Positions 8,500 through 14,907 of a stretch of 15,438 nt of DNA are shown piece by piece; position 1 is the first letter of the stretch; the number at the start of each line of letters is the position of its first letter. This DNA is from Coemansia sp. RSA 922 (lineage: Eukaryota; Kickxellomycota; Kickxellomycetes; Kickxellales; Kickxellaceae). The DNA lies in the NCBI GenBank assembly GCA_027577415.1, contig JANBQS010000555.1, positions 1-15,438 on the forward strand, read 5' to 3'. The notes beneath the pieces are model-generated. The model was not told the origin of the DNA. It ran no database searches and saw only the letters and a program-made list of their open reading frames with translations. Made by a program: the position numbers and the translations under genes.

Positions 8500-8836
8500 G
8501 TTAAGTAATAGACGATAAGAGTACTGATGTTGGAGGAATAATGGTGTGAAGAAGTGAGAGAAGAAAAAAGGTAGTGATAGTGCTCTCCCATTTTATAGCC
8601 GTTGCAGGACACTTTTTTGCAAGCGGAATGGAGGAGGAGGGCCCAGTCAAACACTATTGCCAACGTGGCCAAATCTCACTCTCTCCCGCCCCAAACAAGT
8701 GCTGCTTTGTGTCACTCCTCTCGGGCTCCTCACAATGGCATTGTTTCAAAGAGGCAAAGTACCATGAAGTCATCTGTTTATTGCGTCTTTTTGTTTGCCT
8801 CTTTATCCAGTGCGCTCAAAGCAGCCATGCCCTGTA
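8500..8836. other. Spacer with the 8107-8499 promoter; no upstream Yippee exon found
   Basis: The left part is the leader and promoter of the minus-strand gene: TATA box at 8591-8597 and, further out, a GC-box-like GGGGCGGGAG on the minus strand near 8684-8693. I translated the plus strand in all three frames and found no N-terminal Yippee half. One frame from ATG 8764 begins like a signal peptide (MKSSVYCVFLFASLSSALKA) but stops at 8898 with a tail that overlaps the Yippee exon in another frame. Confidence 0.4.
8591..8597 (-). promoter_or_regulatory. TATA box of the 8107-8499 gene
   Basis: On the minus strand the site reads GGCTATAAAATGG, a full match to the eukaryotic TATA consensus, about 95 bp before the ATG. 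The plus-strand gene at 10658 has an almost identical context (GGGCTATATAAAC). Confidence 0.6.
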
Positions 8837-8986
8837 GGCCACACCAGAGATATAGCATGCATGGAGTGCAATGGCTATCTTGGCTGGACCTACATTAGGG
8901 TGTTTTCAGCTGACCAGAAGTTCAGGGAGGGAAAGTTTATTATCGAAAAGGAGCTCATATGCGATACATCGAAAGACTGGGATTGA
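8837..8986 (+). pseudogene. Orphan C-terminal exon of a Yippee-like zinc-binding protein
   Basis: Starting right after a good 3' splice signal (CCCTGTAG ending at 8836), the frame reads GHTRDIACMECNGYLGWTYI, then RVFSADQKFREGKFIIEKEL, and stops with TGA at 8984-8986. This matches the second half of Yippee-family proteins: GxHTVxDIxC..C...LGWxY...(Q/S)xKYKEGKFIxE. The CMEC pair (8858-8869) would be the second zinc-binding CxxC. The first half of the fold, with the other CxxC and the GRAYLF-type core, is not present within 270 bp upstream in any frame, and a minus-strand gene lies just beyond. The piece itself is undamaged, so it is either a fragment left by rearrangement, or the last exon of a gene with a distant or unusual first exon. 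Yippee proteins are small conserved zinc-fold proteins of the CULT/Mis18 type. Confidence 0.6.
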
Positions 8987-9323
8987 GGATGCTGCCGCAG
9001 CAGTAATAACTTTCCTGGCATTTGCATCTACTAACGTGTGTTCGTGCTCTCCCCCTTTTTATTCCCCCTGTATTCACACAGCTTGCTCTTATTACTTGTT
9101 GTTTGTAACTCTCCTTCTTCTCAACTTTACATATGTATACTGTCACTACTAACATTGACCGCGCATTTTAGCTCCCCAAGGTTTTTTTATAATAATACTT
9201 GGTACTATAGTGCTCTTGCTGTGGGTTACTTTTTTCTTCTACACTTTTTGTACCTTCACTCTACATTGACTAAATAATTTAGCTGCTGCGCAGTATGTGG
9301 AGTATGATCCGTGAGCTGCAAAT

Positions 9324-9337
9324 TTGATTCGAATCAA
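9324..9337. promoter_or_regulatory. Perfect 14-bp palindrome upstream of an orphan TATA box
   Basis: TTGATTCGAATCAA is fully self-complementary. It is followed by a hairpin-capable CCGACTC/GAGTCGTCGG pair (9341-9371), a T8 run and a TATA-like TATTTAAAG at 9402. A dimeric transcription-factor site is a reasonable inference. The first ATG after the TATA (9431) opens only an 18-codon frame. Confidence 0.4.
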
Positions 9338-9401
9338 TCCTCCGACTCATGTGAGCCTTCAGAGTCGTCGGCTCAGTGTGTGAAATTTTTTTTGCTGCAT
9401 G

Positions 9402-9410
9402 TATTTAAAG
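9402..9410 (+). promoter_or_regulatory. Orphan TATA-like element
   Basis: GTATTTAAAGAG resembles the TATA box of the 7184-7564 gene (GTATTTAAAAC) and is followed by a CT-rich leader like those of the small genes, but no matching coding region follows. It may mark a decayed family member or a noncoding transcript. Confidence 0.3.
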
Positions 9411-10291
9411 AGCACGAGGCGGCACCAACAATGCTCTCCTCTTTTGCTTCCCCTCATCTCACAATTGTCTATTTTTCTATACTATAGGTTTCAGTAAGTA
9501 TTTTGATGAGGTAAGCTATCAAACCTTTTTTACTTCTTTCTATTGCTTGTGTAGGAAATGATGACTACTTTTGACCCCTGTCTTATGAGGTGTTTTTGTT
9601 CTCTTGGCAACGTATTTGCCTTGAAACAAGTCCATCAGACGTGCCGATATCAATATATCTGATCCATCTTGTGCCTGAGCTGCCCATGTTTTTTTATTTA
9701 CAGGCCGTCGTCCATATACTAAATTCATGCGAAAGCATTGAATTCCATCTTTCTTATTTTGTAGGTAGAGGAGGCCAAGCAAGTATTATAGTATAGAAAA
9801 TATGTTTTGCCCTGGCTATTGTGAATACAATTGATTTTCTTTATTGCTTGATTTTTGGCAGGACTAGGGGAGGGTTTTGGCCGCTAGGTGACGTAGTGAT
9901 ATTTTTTGGCACAACCATTAAGCGCAAACTTGTGATTAATTAAGATAAAGCTGGTTTATGCCACAATGGGCGGATTGCCGGGTGCAGCTGGAGCATTGGT
10001 GTCGTCGTCTGTTGCTAGAATACTAACGCCTCATTATTTGATGTGTATCTTTTACGCAAAAGCGTTTGTAATCAAAAATTTAGATATTGGGGTACCCAGG
10101 CCTCAGCCCTTTTAACCCTTTTCAGAGTCGGTACTGATTATTTTTTAGATGCACATAGTTTGGGAGAAGGTTCATTTTTTTGCCTTGTCATTGCAGGTAA
10201 AAAGCCCACTCGGCACCAGCCTTTCTCCTCTATCGTTTGAAACATTGCGTCATTCTGGGTTCTATTCACCCCAACCATCGTTACATTGTCA

Positions 10292-10520
10292 CACGTGCTT
10301 TGGAACAGAGTGATGATGCACGCAACCGGCCTGATAGTCCACGTGGAGTACTGCCGAACAGGCAACACCGGGTTTCCAGTTGTGAGCATGCTGCCTTCTC
10401 CCGTCGCCGAGGAAGCCCCAAGGAAACCTCGTGCTCACCCGCCCAATACGGCAACGCTGTGCCTAGTTGGGTATTCTTGCGGACGGCCCTGGAAGAAGGC
10501 TGCCAAAAGGGCTATATAAA
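10292..10520 (+). promoter_or_regulatory. Probable promoter of the 10658 gene: two CACGTG sites and a TATA box
   Basis: CACGTG occurs at 10292-10297 and 10340-10345, the second within the perfect palindrome TCCACGTGGA (10338-10347). TATATAAA lies at 10513-10520, about 140 bp before the ATG. The 230 bp are clearly more GC-rich than both flanks. CACGTG is the core of bHLH regulators such as Cbf1 or Pho4 types; which factor acts here is unknown. Confidence 0.5.
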
Positions 10521-10657
10521 CAGCGACCTAGTCGTAAGTTGGATATAGGATCAATTTTTCTCACTTCTCATATGCCATAAGATACTAAACAAACTCGCTT
10601 CTCTCACCACTCACCCCTCTCACGCAACATCAATATCGCTACAAGTATATTGTCACA

Positions 10658-11020
10658 ATGAAGCTACTTGACTGGCGCGTTAGTTATAGTTCAACCGGTA
10701 TTAGAGTTGAATATATAGGAGAAGGTGGAGATAGGATAGCTCACTATGAGATTGAGCGCGATACTGCAACAGATCTGGATAGTTTGCTTTCAGAGGAACG
10801 CGATGCTGCTATTTACAGCTTTGTAAGCACTACGGATAACCTTGTTCGCATTCAGTACGACGTCAGTTACCAGTGGGCTGGGTATCTAAACGAAACTACA
10901 GGCACCATTTCCGCGGACTGCAAATATATTCTTGTTGGGAAGTACAAAGACGTGCAAATCGCAGCTAGACGTTATGTCGATATAATAGTATACGGGCGTC
11001 ATGACATTTCCTATGACTAA
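10658..11020 (+). CDS. Small protein of unknown function, possible distant member of the same family
   Basis: A 120-residue protein with no signal peptide or span, acidic in its middle part and rich in Tyr, Val and Ile patterns that suggest beta strands. The ATG has a good context (CACAATGAAG) and follows a strong TATA box and a CT-rich leader sharing CTTCTCTCAC and CAACATCA with the leader of the 8107-8499 gene. The segment VRIQY...WAGYLNETTGT...DCKYILVG lies at the same relative place and spacing as HRIYY...LVPIDNGDGT...DIKYYLLA in that gene's product, but the diagnostic QAxxWxxxCxPxF is absent. The relation is therefore only suggestive. I do not recognise the family. Its stop is 73 bp before the proposed first exon of the next gene. 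Confidence 0.55.
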   Translation: MKLLDWRVSYSSTGIRVEYIGEGGDRIAHYEIERDTATDLDSLLSEERDAAIYSFVSTTDNLVRIQYDVSYQWAGYLNETTGTISADCKYILVGKYKDVQIAARRYVDIIVYGRHDISYD

Positions 11021-11093
11021 CAAAAGAATATATTTAGTTCTTTGAACATCTTGCCCACTTCAATTTTGTCTGACTCAGAAGACAAGCAAAGTG

Positions 11094-11737
11094 ATGCTTG
11101 TGCTTGTTAGTGTCAATTACATAATCTATACACATCGTACATTTTAAATAGCACAAAAAGGCAGACATAGCCGTTCCCTAGCCTTCGGCGTCTAGTTAAT
11201 GATGAAGATTATCCATTTGATGAAGACCAGGTATTAATTCAAAGCAACGCAGCGACTCTCAAACTTCTTAAGCCGACACTGACGTGTGAACAGGCAGCGG
11301 CGCTTCTTCAGCACAAGGTGCTTAAGCCCACTAGCCACCCGAAGCTACAGTGCGTCATGTTGATGCTGCCTCACGACTTGAATCCAGTTAATTGCACCGT
11401 TGGCCCAGAGGCCATACAGAGTATATTTGACATTGCGCCTGGCGCAGCCGTAGGAAAAGTTTCCAATTGGCATCTCGACCAAGCGCCTTTACTAGTGCTC
11501 TCGCTGTTGGACAAGCATACTAGACTCCAAGTTCTGGCCCTGCCCGATATACGTCTGTCGATTTGGAACGCCATAGACTTTCTCGAAGATTTACTACTAA
11601 CCGATTTGATCCACAAGCGATCACTCGAGATTAAGGAACGCGACGTGATTGAAATTTGGCGCGCAGCACAACCAAAGTTTCAAATATGCCTTGTGTTTCT
11701 TGACATTTCGTGTTTTTCTCCTAAATTCAAATTGGAC
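11094..11737 (+). CDS. Unrecognised coding segment running without stop into the HIRIP3-like gene
   Basis: From 11171 the frame reads smoothly as protein (VNDEDYPFDEDQVLIQSNAA, then LKPTLTCEQAAALLQHKVLK, later LALPDIRLSIWNAIDFLEDL) and shows alpha-helical, leucine-rich character, with no domain I can name. The stop upstream is TAG 11168-11170, which could instead be a 3' splice site (GACATAG). A tiny first exon ATG CTT GTG CTT (11094-11105) followed by GTTAGT at 11106 would give a 65-nt phase-0 intron and an N-terminus MLVLPFPSLRRLVNDEDY. Otherwise the first in-frame ATG is at 11357. From about 11690 to 11737 the sequence becomes AT-rich and reads poorly, just before an ATG that begins a typical HIRIP3-like protein. 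The segment may be a separate gene whose end is hidden by an intron or a sequence error, or a true N-terminal extension giving a protein of about 508 residues. Confidence 0.4.
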
Positions 11738-12685
11738 ATGCCCGCTGTAGATATTACAAAGCTGAAGGAGGTGTGCGCGCAGCTAGTTTCCGAGGGCGAC
11801 CTGGACGAACTGACTGACCGTAGCGTACGCCGAAGCGCAGAGAAGATAATGGGACTAGACGAAAACATCTTGGAGGAAAAAGTATATAAGAAAGTCGCCA
11901 AGGAAACAGTGGCCGAGGCTATTGCGCGAATTACTAGCAAAAAAGGTGACTCGAGCGCTGCACAAAGTGACGACGAAGAGGACGTAAAGGATGTCGATGA
12001 AAGCGAAGCTTCCGAAGTTGACGACGTACCGGCCGCCACTCCAGCGGCACCAAAGAAGCGCGCATTGGCTACTAGTAAATCACCTCAAACAGCCAAGCGA
12101 GCCAAAAAGGACGACTCGGCCGGTAAGCTAAGCAAGAGCAGCGAAACGACTATTACCAACCTAAAGCAGTACATTACAAAGTGCGGTTTGCGTAAGGTGT
12201 GGGCAAAGGAGCTGGCGGGACTATCGGGCGCGCAGCAGATCCAGCACTTGAAAGATATGCTGAGTGAGCTGGGGATGGAGGGTCGGCCAACACTGGAAAA
12301 ATGCAAAAAGATCAAAGCCAAGCGTGACCTTTTGGCCGAGTTGGAGGAGATTGGCGGTGGCGATGATGAGCCGGATCTGGCACCTGTAAGTTCCGGACGT
12401 AGTCGCCGTGGCGGAAGCACCAAGGTGGTGCAGGATGACGACAGCGATGAGGAGCTTAGCGAGGATGTCGCCACAAATGTGGATGCTGAAGATAAAGCTG
12501 CCAAGGAGGCAGATCTGCCCGATGATGGCAGCGACGCGGCACCCGAAGAAGAGGATGAGGAAGAGGACAGCGAAGAATCCGACGCCTACAGCGAGGGTGG
12601 AAGCGAAAGCGATGATGGTATTCAGAGTGAGAATAACAACGACGAGGATTCTGGCGATGACGAGCCTGACGCCGATTCAGACTAA
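11738..12685 (+). CDS. HIRIP3-like histone chaperone protein (DEK-C-like plus CHZ-type domain)
   Basis: Counting from the ATG at 11738 the protein has 315 residues. Residues 5-62 (DITKLKEVCAQLVSEGDLDE onward) form a DEK C-terminal-like helical domain as at the N-terminus of HIRIP3. An acidic stretch (about 70-100, SDDEEDVKDVDE) and a Lys-rich, probable nuclear signal (PKKRALATSK to KRAKKD) follow. Residues 139-205 (ITNLKQYITKCGLRKVW ... LGMEGRPTLEKCKKIKAKR) match the C-terminal HIRIP3/CHZ-type domain, with the hallmark LGMxGRPTLxKCK. The rest (208-315) is highly acidic. Family role: binding H2A/H2A.Z-H2B or histones in HIRA-linked chromatin assembly in the nucleus. The frame is open upstream to 11171 with no stop, so a longer product is possible; I chose ATG 11738 because the conserved domain starts right after it and the preceding 50 bp are AT-rich. 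Followed by TRM44 on the same strand after 145 bp. Confidence 0.7.
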   Translation: MPAVDITKLKEVCAQLVSEGDLDELTDRSVRRSAEKIMGLDENILEEKVYKKVAKETVAEAIARITSKKGDSSAAQSDDEEDVKDVDESEASEVDDVPAATPAAPKKRALATSKSPQTAKRAKKDDSAGKLSKSSETTITNLKQYITKCGLRKVWAKELAGLSGAQQIQHLKDMLSELGMEGRPTLEKCKKIKAKRDLLAELEEIGGGDDEPDLAPVSSGRSRRGGSTKVVQDDDSDEELSEDVATNVDAEDKAAKEADLPDDGSDAAPEEEDEEEDSEESDAYSEGGSESDDGIQSENNNDEDSGDDEPDADSD

Positions 12686-12830
12686 GCTCAAGTCGTACAT
12701 GCCCACAATACTATTAACAGACAACAAAATTTGTGCTCTTGGGGCCCAGCCGTGGCGACATATCCACTTCTCTTTTTTATTTTACTTATTGAACAACAAT
12801 TTTATTCATATATATTGTCAAACCTATATA

Positions 12831-14333
12831 ATGAGTGTCGCCGATCCACTACCGGTAGCGCAGCAGGTCCTTGGAGTAGAGGCGACTGATACACAGACAG
12901 AGGCACTACGAGTGGCAGAATTCGCAAAGTACAAGCCAACGTATCACTGGGACAGTACGCAGGAAATTGAGCTGGCAGGATCTACATGGCGCGTCTTGGC
13001 CTCAGCCGAGATCGAAGATGCTGAAGATACGCACTTTCTCGACGTTGTTGGCATGTGGACGTTGTCGGCAGAGACCATTATCCCGCCAGTTGACCATACC
13101 CAAATACTCGATCCCAGCAGCACTGAGGCGCAACACCCGGGCAATACTGACGATAGCTGCAACTGGAACCATAGCAGTGTTGGCGAAACAGTAGTGGAGA
13201 TCAGTCGCGTGCGTCGAGTACTCGTTCCTAAGCGCAAAGGCAAGGATCCACTGCTTACCGAGGACGTGGTTGTCAACCGCCTAGGCAGTAGAATTTACGC
13301 CAGGTTTATTCCTGTTGTAGCCAATTCCGCCGACATCCCTTTCTACTACCCGCAAGTACGGGAGTACGCATTTGGGTACGTAGAGCCCGAGGAAAAAGGT
13401 CACGCAGCGAGTACGCTACTCATATTGGCACGCGAGCTATCGCCAGGCTCAGCAGTGGCGACAAAGAAGCAGCAGATGATATGGAAGGACCTCATCAAGC
13501 GGCTGTACAAGTGGACAGTCACCGAGCGCTTCGGGTACCAGAAGAGAGTAGAGCACGATGTAATGGTGGACTATGAGACATACACGGCAAAGTATCAAGA
13601 CCTCAAAGCCAAGTATGCGGCGTTCTGGGTGGACAACTGGCCTGAGCAAACTGATCCAAGGAAATTTGTCCACGAGGATATTGCTATTGCCAGCTGGATA
13701 ATCTGCATGTGGCAGCAAGATAGCAATAGTTTGCGGCCGTCGTTTGTTGACTTGGGCTGTGGCAATGGGTTGCTCGTGCATTTGCTGACAGCCGAAGGAT
13801 ATGTGGGCTATGGTATCGACCAGTGTTCGCGAAAGGTATGGACACACTATGGACAGTCAGTTGATCTCCGAGCACAGACGCTAGAGCCATATGAGTATGT
13901 CGCTGATGTGGACTGGATTATTGGTAACCATGCCGACGAATTGGTTCCCTGGATCCCCGTCATTGCCGCGCGGTCCAAAGCCAAGTTTGTCGTTATTCCA
14001 TGCTGTCCGCACGACTTTTCGGGTCGCAAAATGGCATTCCCTGTTGTGGCTGGGCAGAGCAAATACCATGCATATTCGACATACATTTGTGAGCTGGCCG
14101 AACGCTGTGGATTTGGAGTGGAAAAGGAGTACTTGCGTATTCCGTCGACTAAGAACTTGGCCATTGTCGGGCGCAGGCGGGTGGCGGAAGTTAGCCAGAC
14201 TGATATTGACACGATGATTCAGGCTGGGAAGCAAGATTTTGTGCCCAGGGTTCCCGACTCTGTCAAGAACGAGGTGCGTTTGGCCAAGGTTCAGGCCCGC
14301 AAGCAGCAAGACAACGACAAGTCGTCTCTATAG
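12831..14333 (+). CDS. TRM44: tRNA (uracil-2'-O-)-methyltransferase Trm44
   Basis: A 500-residue protein of the Trm44/METTL19 family, which methylates the ribose of U44 in tRNA-Ser using S-adenosylmethionine, in the cytoplasm. The N-terminal half carries the family's Arg-rich region (ISRVRRVLVPKRKGK) and YPQVREYAF. The catalytic Rossmann part has FVHEDIAIASWI, then SAM motif I FVDLGCGNGLLVHLL (305-319) and GYGIDQCSRKVW. IIGNHADELVPWIPVIAAR is followed by VVIPCCPHDFSGRK (387-400), the family's signature in the motif IV area. A C-terminal RIPSTKNLAIVGRRR completes the fold. The ATG at 12831 (TATATAATGAGT) is preferred; the frame is open further upstream but overlaps the HIRIP3-like gene in another frame. 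No intron. Its 3' end faces the DAD2 gene with only 62 bp between the stops. It is the second tRNA-maturation enzyme in the window, probably by chance. Confidence 0.93.
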   Translation: MSVADPLPVAQQVLGVEATDTQTEALRVAEFAKYKPTYHWDSTQEIELAGSTWRVLASAEIEDAEDTHFLDVVGMWTLSAETIIPPVDHTQILDPSSTEAQHPGNTDDSCNWNHSSVGETVVEISRVRRVLVPKRKGKDPLLTEDVVVNRLGSRIYARFIPVVANSADIPFYYPQVREYAFGYVEPEEKGHAASTLLILARELSPGSAVATKKQQMIWKDLIKRLYKWTVTERFGYQKRVEHDVMVDYETYTAKYQDLKAKYAAFWVDNWPEQTDPRKFVHEDIAIASWIICMWQQDSNSLRPSFVDLGCGNGLLVHLLTAEGYVGYGIDQCSRKVWTHYGQSVDLRAQTLEPYEYVADVDWIIGNHADELVPWIPVIAARSKAKFVVIPCCPHDFSGRKMAFPVVAGQSKYHAYSTYICELAERCGFGVEKEYLRIPSTKNLAIVGRRRVAEVSQTDIDTMIQAGKQDFVPRVPDSVKNEVRLAKVQARKQQDNDKSSL

Positions 14334-14395
14334 AATATGTGTATATAGTTAATGATATTGTTGCTTCAAATGGTACATAGATATAAGCCGCCGAC

Positions 14396-14680
14396 CTAGG
14401 CGCTTTCAGCAGGTATCCGGATCACGTTCTCGGGTTGTTCCGAATCATCTTCAGTTGCGTTCGTTTGCGGGATATCGACTAGGGCAGCGTTCTCAAAAGC
14501 GCTTGACCAACCCTTGGCAATACACAGAATGGACTCGTACTGCTTGACTACCTTGCTCATTTGGCGGTTGAGCTCAATACAATGTGCGTCAGTGGTTTCT
14601 GATAGTGCTTGCACTCGTTGAAGTGCTGCCAGCTCCTGCTTCTTTTGGGCGATTCGGTCGAGTATAACCTGCGTGCTCAT
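14396..14680 (-). CDS. DAD2: DASH/Dam1 complex subunit Dad2
   Basis: A 94-residue protein matching Dad2 along its length. Residues 7-28 (LDRIAQKKQELAALQRVQAL) are the conserved helical start, residues 30-52 continue the coiled coil, W58 with AFENA lies in the short second helix, and the tail ends NVIRIPAES (85-93), comparable to the MVRI end of known Dad2 proteins. The DASH complex forms rings or patches that couple kinetochores to spindle microtubules in mitosis. The length is close to that of short fungal homologues. The ATG at 14678-14680 has no competing in-frame start upstream. It is divergently arranged with the acidic protein gene at 14908; the shared 227-bp interval holds duplicated GTAAACA sites. 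Fungal-specific nature of the complex supports the fungal assignment. Confidence 0.85.
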   Translation of the reverse strand: MSTQVILDRIAQKKQELAALQRVQALSETTDAHCIELNRQMSKVVKQYESILCIAKGWSSAFENAALVDIPQTNATEDDSEQPENVIRIPAESA

Positions 14681-14907
14681 CCTCTAATTAGACTTGATTG
14701 ACAACAAAAATGATCAAATAGGAAAAAAAAAGAGTAAACAGAAGCAAGAAATAATTAATCAACTCTAGTAAACAGAAGCCGATCAATTAGTGTGACGTTT
14801 TGATTTTGTTGATGTGTGAAAGTTAAAAACTCGCCCCTGATCCCTTTCTTTCTTCTCAAATCCCCTTGTTCACATAATCTACTATATATTTTTTATTCGT
14901 ATTTAGC
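14681..14907. promoter_or_regulatory. Divergent promoter with duplicated forkhead-type sites
   Basis: The 227-bp interval separates DAD2 (left, -) and the acidic protein gene (right, +). A 13-bp direct repeat AGTAAACAGAAGC occurs at 14733-14745 and 14767-14779, 34 bp apart; each contains GTAAACA, the forkhead consensus, 53 and 87 bp from the DAD2 ATG. A TATA-like CTATATATTTTTT near 14882 serves the right-hand gene, about 25 bp before its ATG. Two GATCAA(A/T)TA motifs also flank the repeat (14712 and 14781). Confidence 0.5.

Larger units (their letters stand above)
8987..10290. other. Long region without recognised gene, rich in splice-like signals
   Basis: No open frame here resembles a protein I know. 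On the plus strand there are TACTAAC branch-point matches near 9034, 9148 and 10020. The first two are each followed by a plausible acceptor: ACACAG after a pyrimidine tract near 9080, and TTTTAG near 9171. Strong donor-like GTAAGT and GAG-GTAAGC occur at 9494 and 9511, with TGTAG ending at 9554 and TTTACAG near 9704. This would fit a spliced noncoding transcript or the debris of intron-containing genes. T-tracts are common, so some acceptors will be chance. Confidence 0.35.

Noticed and set aside
8764..8898. Signal-peptide-like frame starting MKSSVYCVFLFAS
   Set aside because: It stops after 44 codons and overlaps the better supported Yippee exon in another frame.
9283..9395. U4-like snRNA (GCTGCTGCGCAG start, stem, then an Sm-like A3T8 run)
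   Set aside because: The 15.5K kink-turn and the U6-pairing region do not match, and a TATA box follows at once.
9558..9662. C/D-box snoRNA candidate (ATGATGA at 9558, CTGA at about 9659), also a 34-codon frame
   Set aside because: The terminal stem is only two or three base pairs and the guide next to the D box is AU-rich with no rRNA match that I recognise; the short frame has no known motif beyond a chance kinase-like FALK.
10150..10200. LGEGSFF stretch resembling a protein kinase glycine loop
   Set aside because: No following kinase motifs in any frame, and the part resembling a beta-3 strand lies upstream in the wrong order.
10286..10519. Open frames across the GC-rich island
   Set aside because: Proline- and arginine-rich reading explained by base composition; promoter features fit better.
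11318..11320. GTG as a start for the HIRIP3-like frame
   Set aside because: Eukaryotic genes rarely start at GTG, and the coding-like sequence continues upstream of it to 11171.
12085..12504. Ser-rich minus-strand open frame over the HIRIP3-like gene, and similar ones over tRNase Z and the acidic protein
   Set aside because: Mirror images of acidic or Lys-rich codons on the coding strand.
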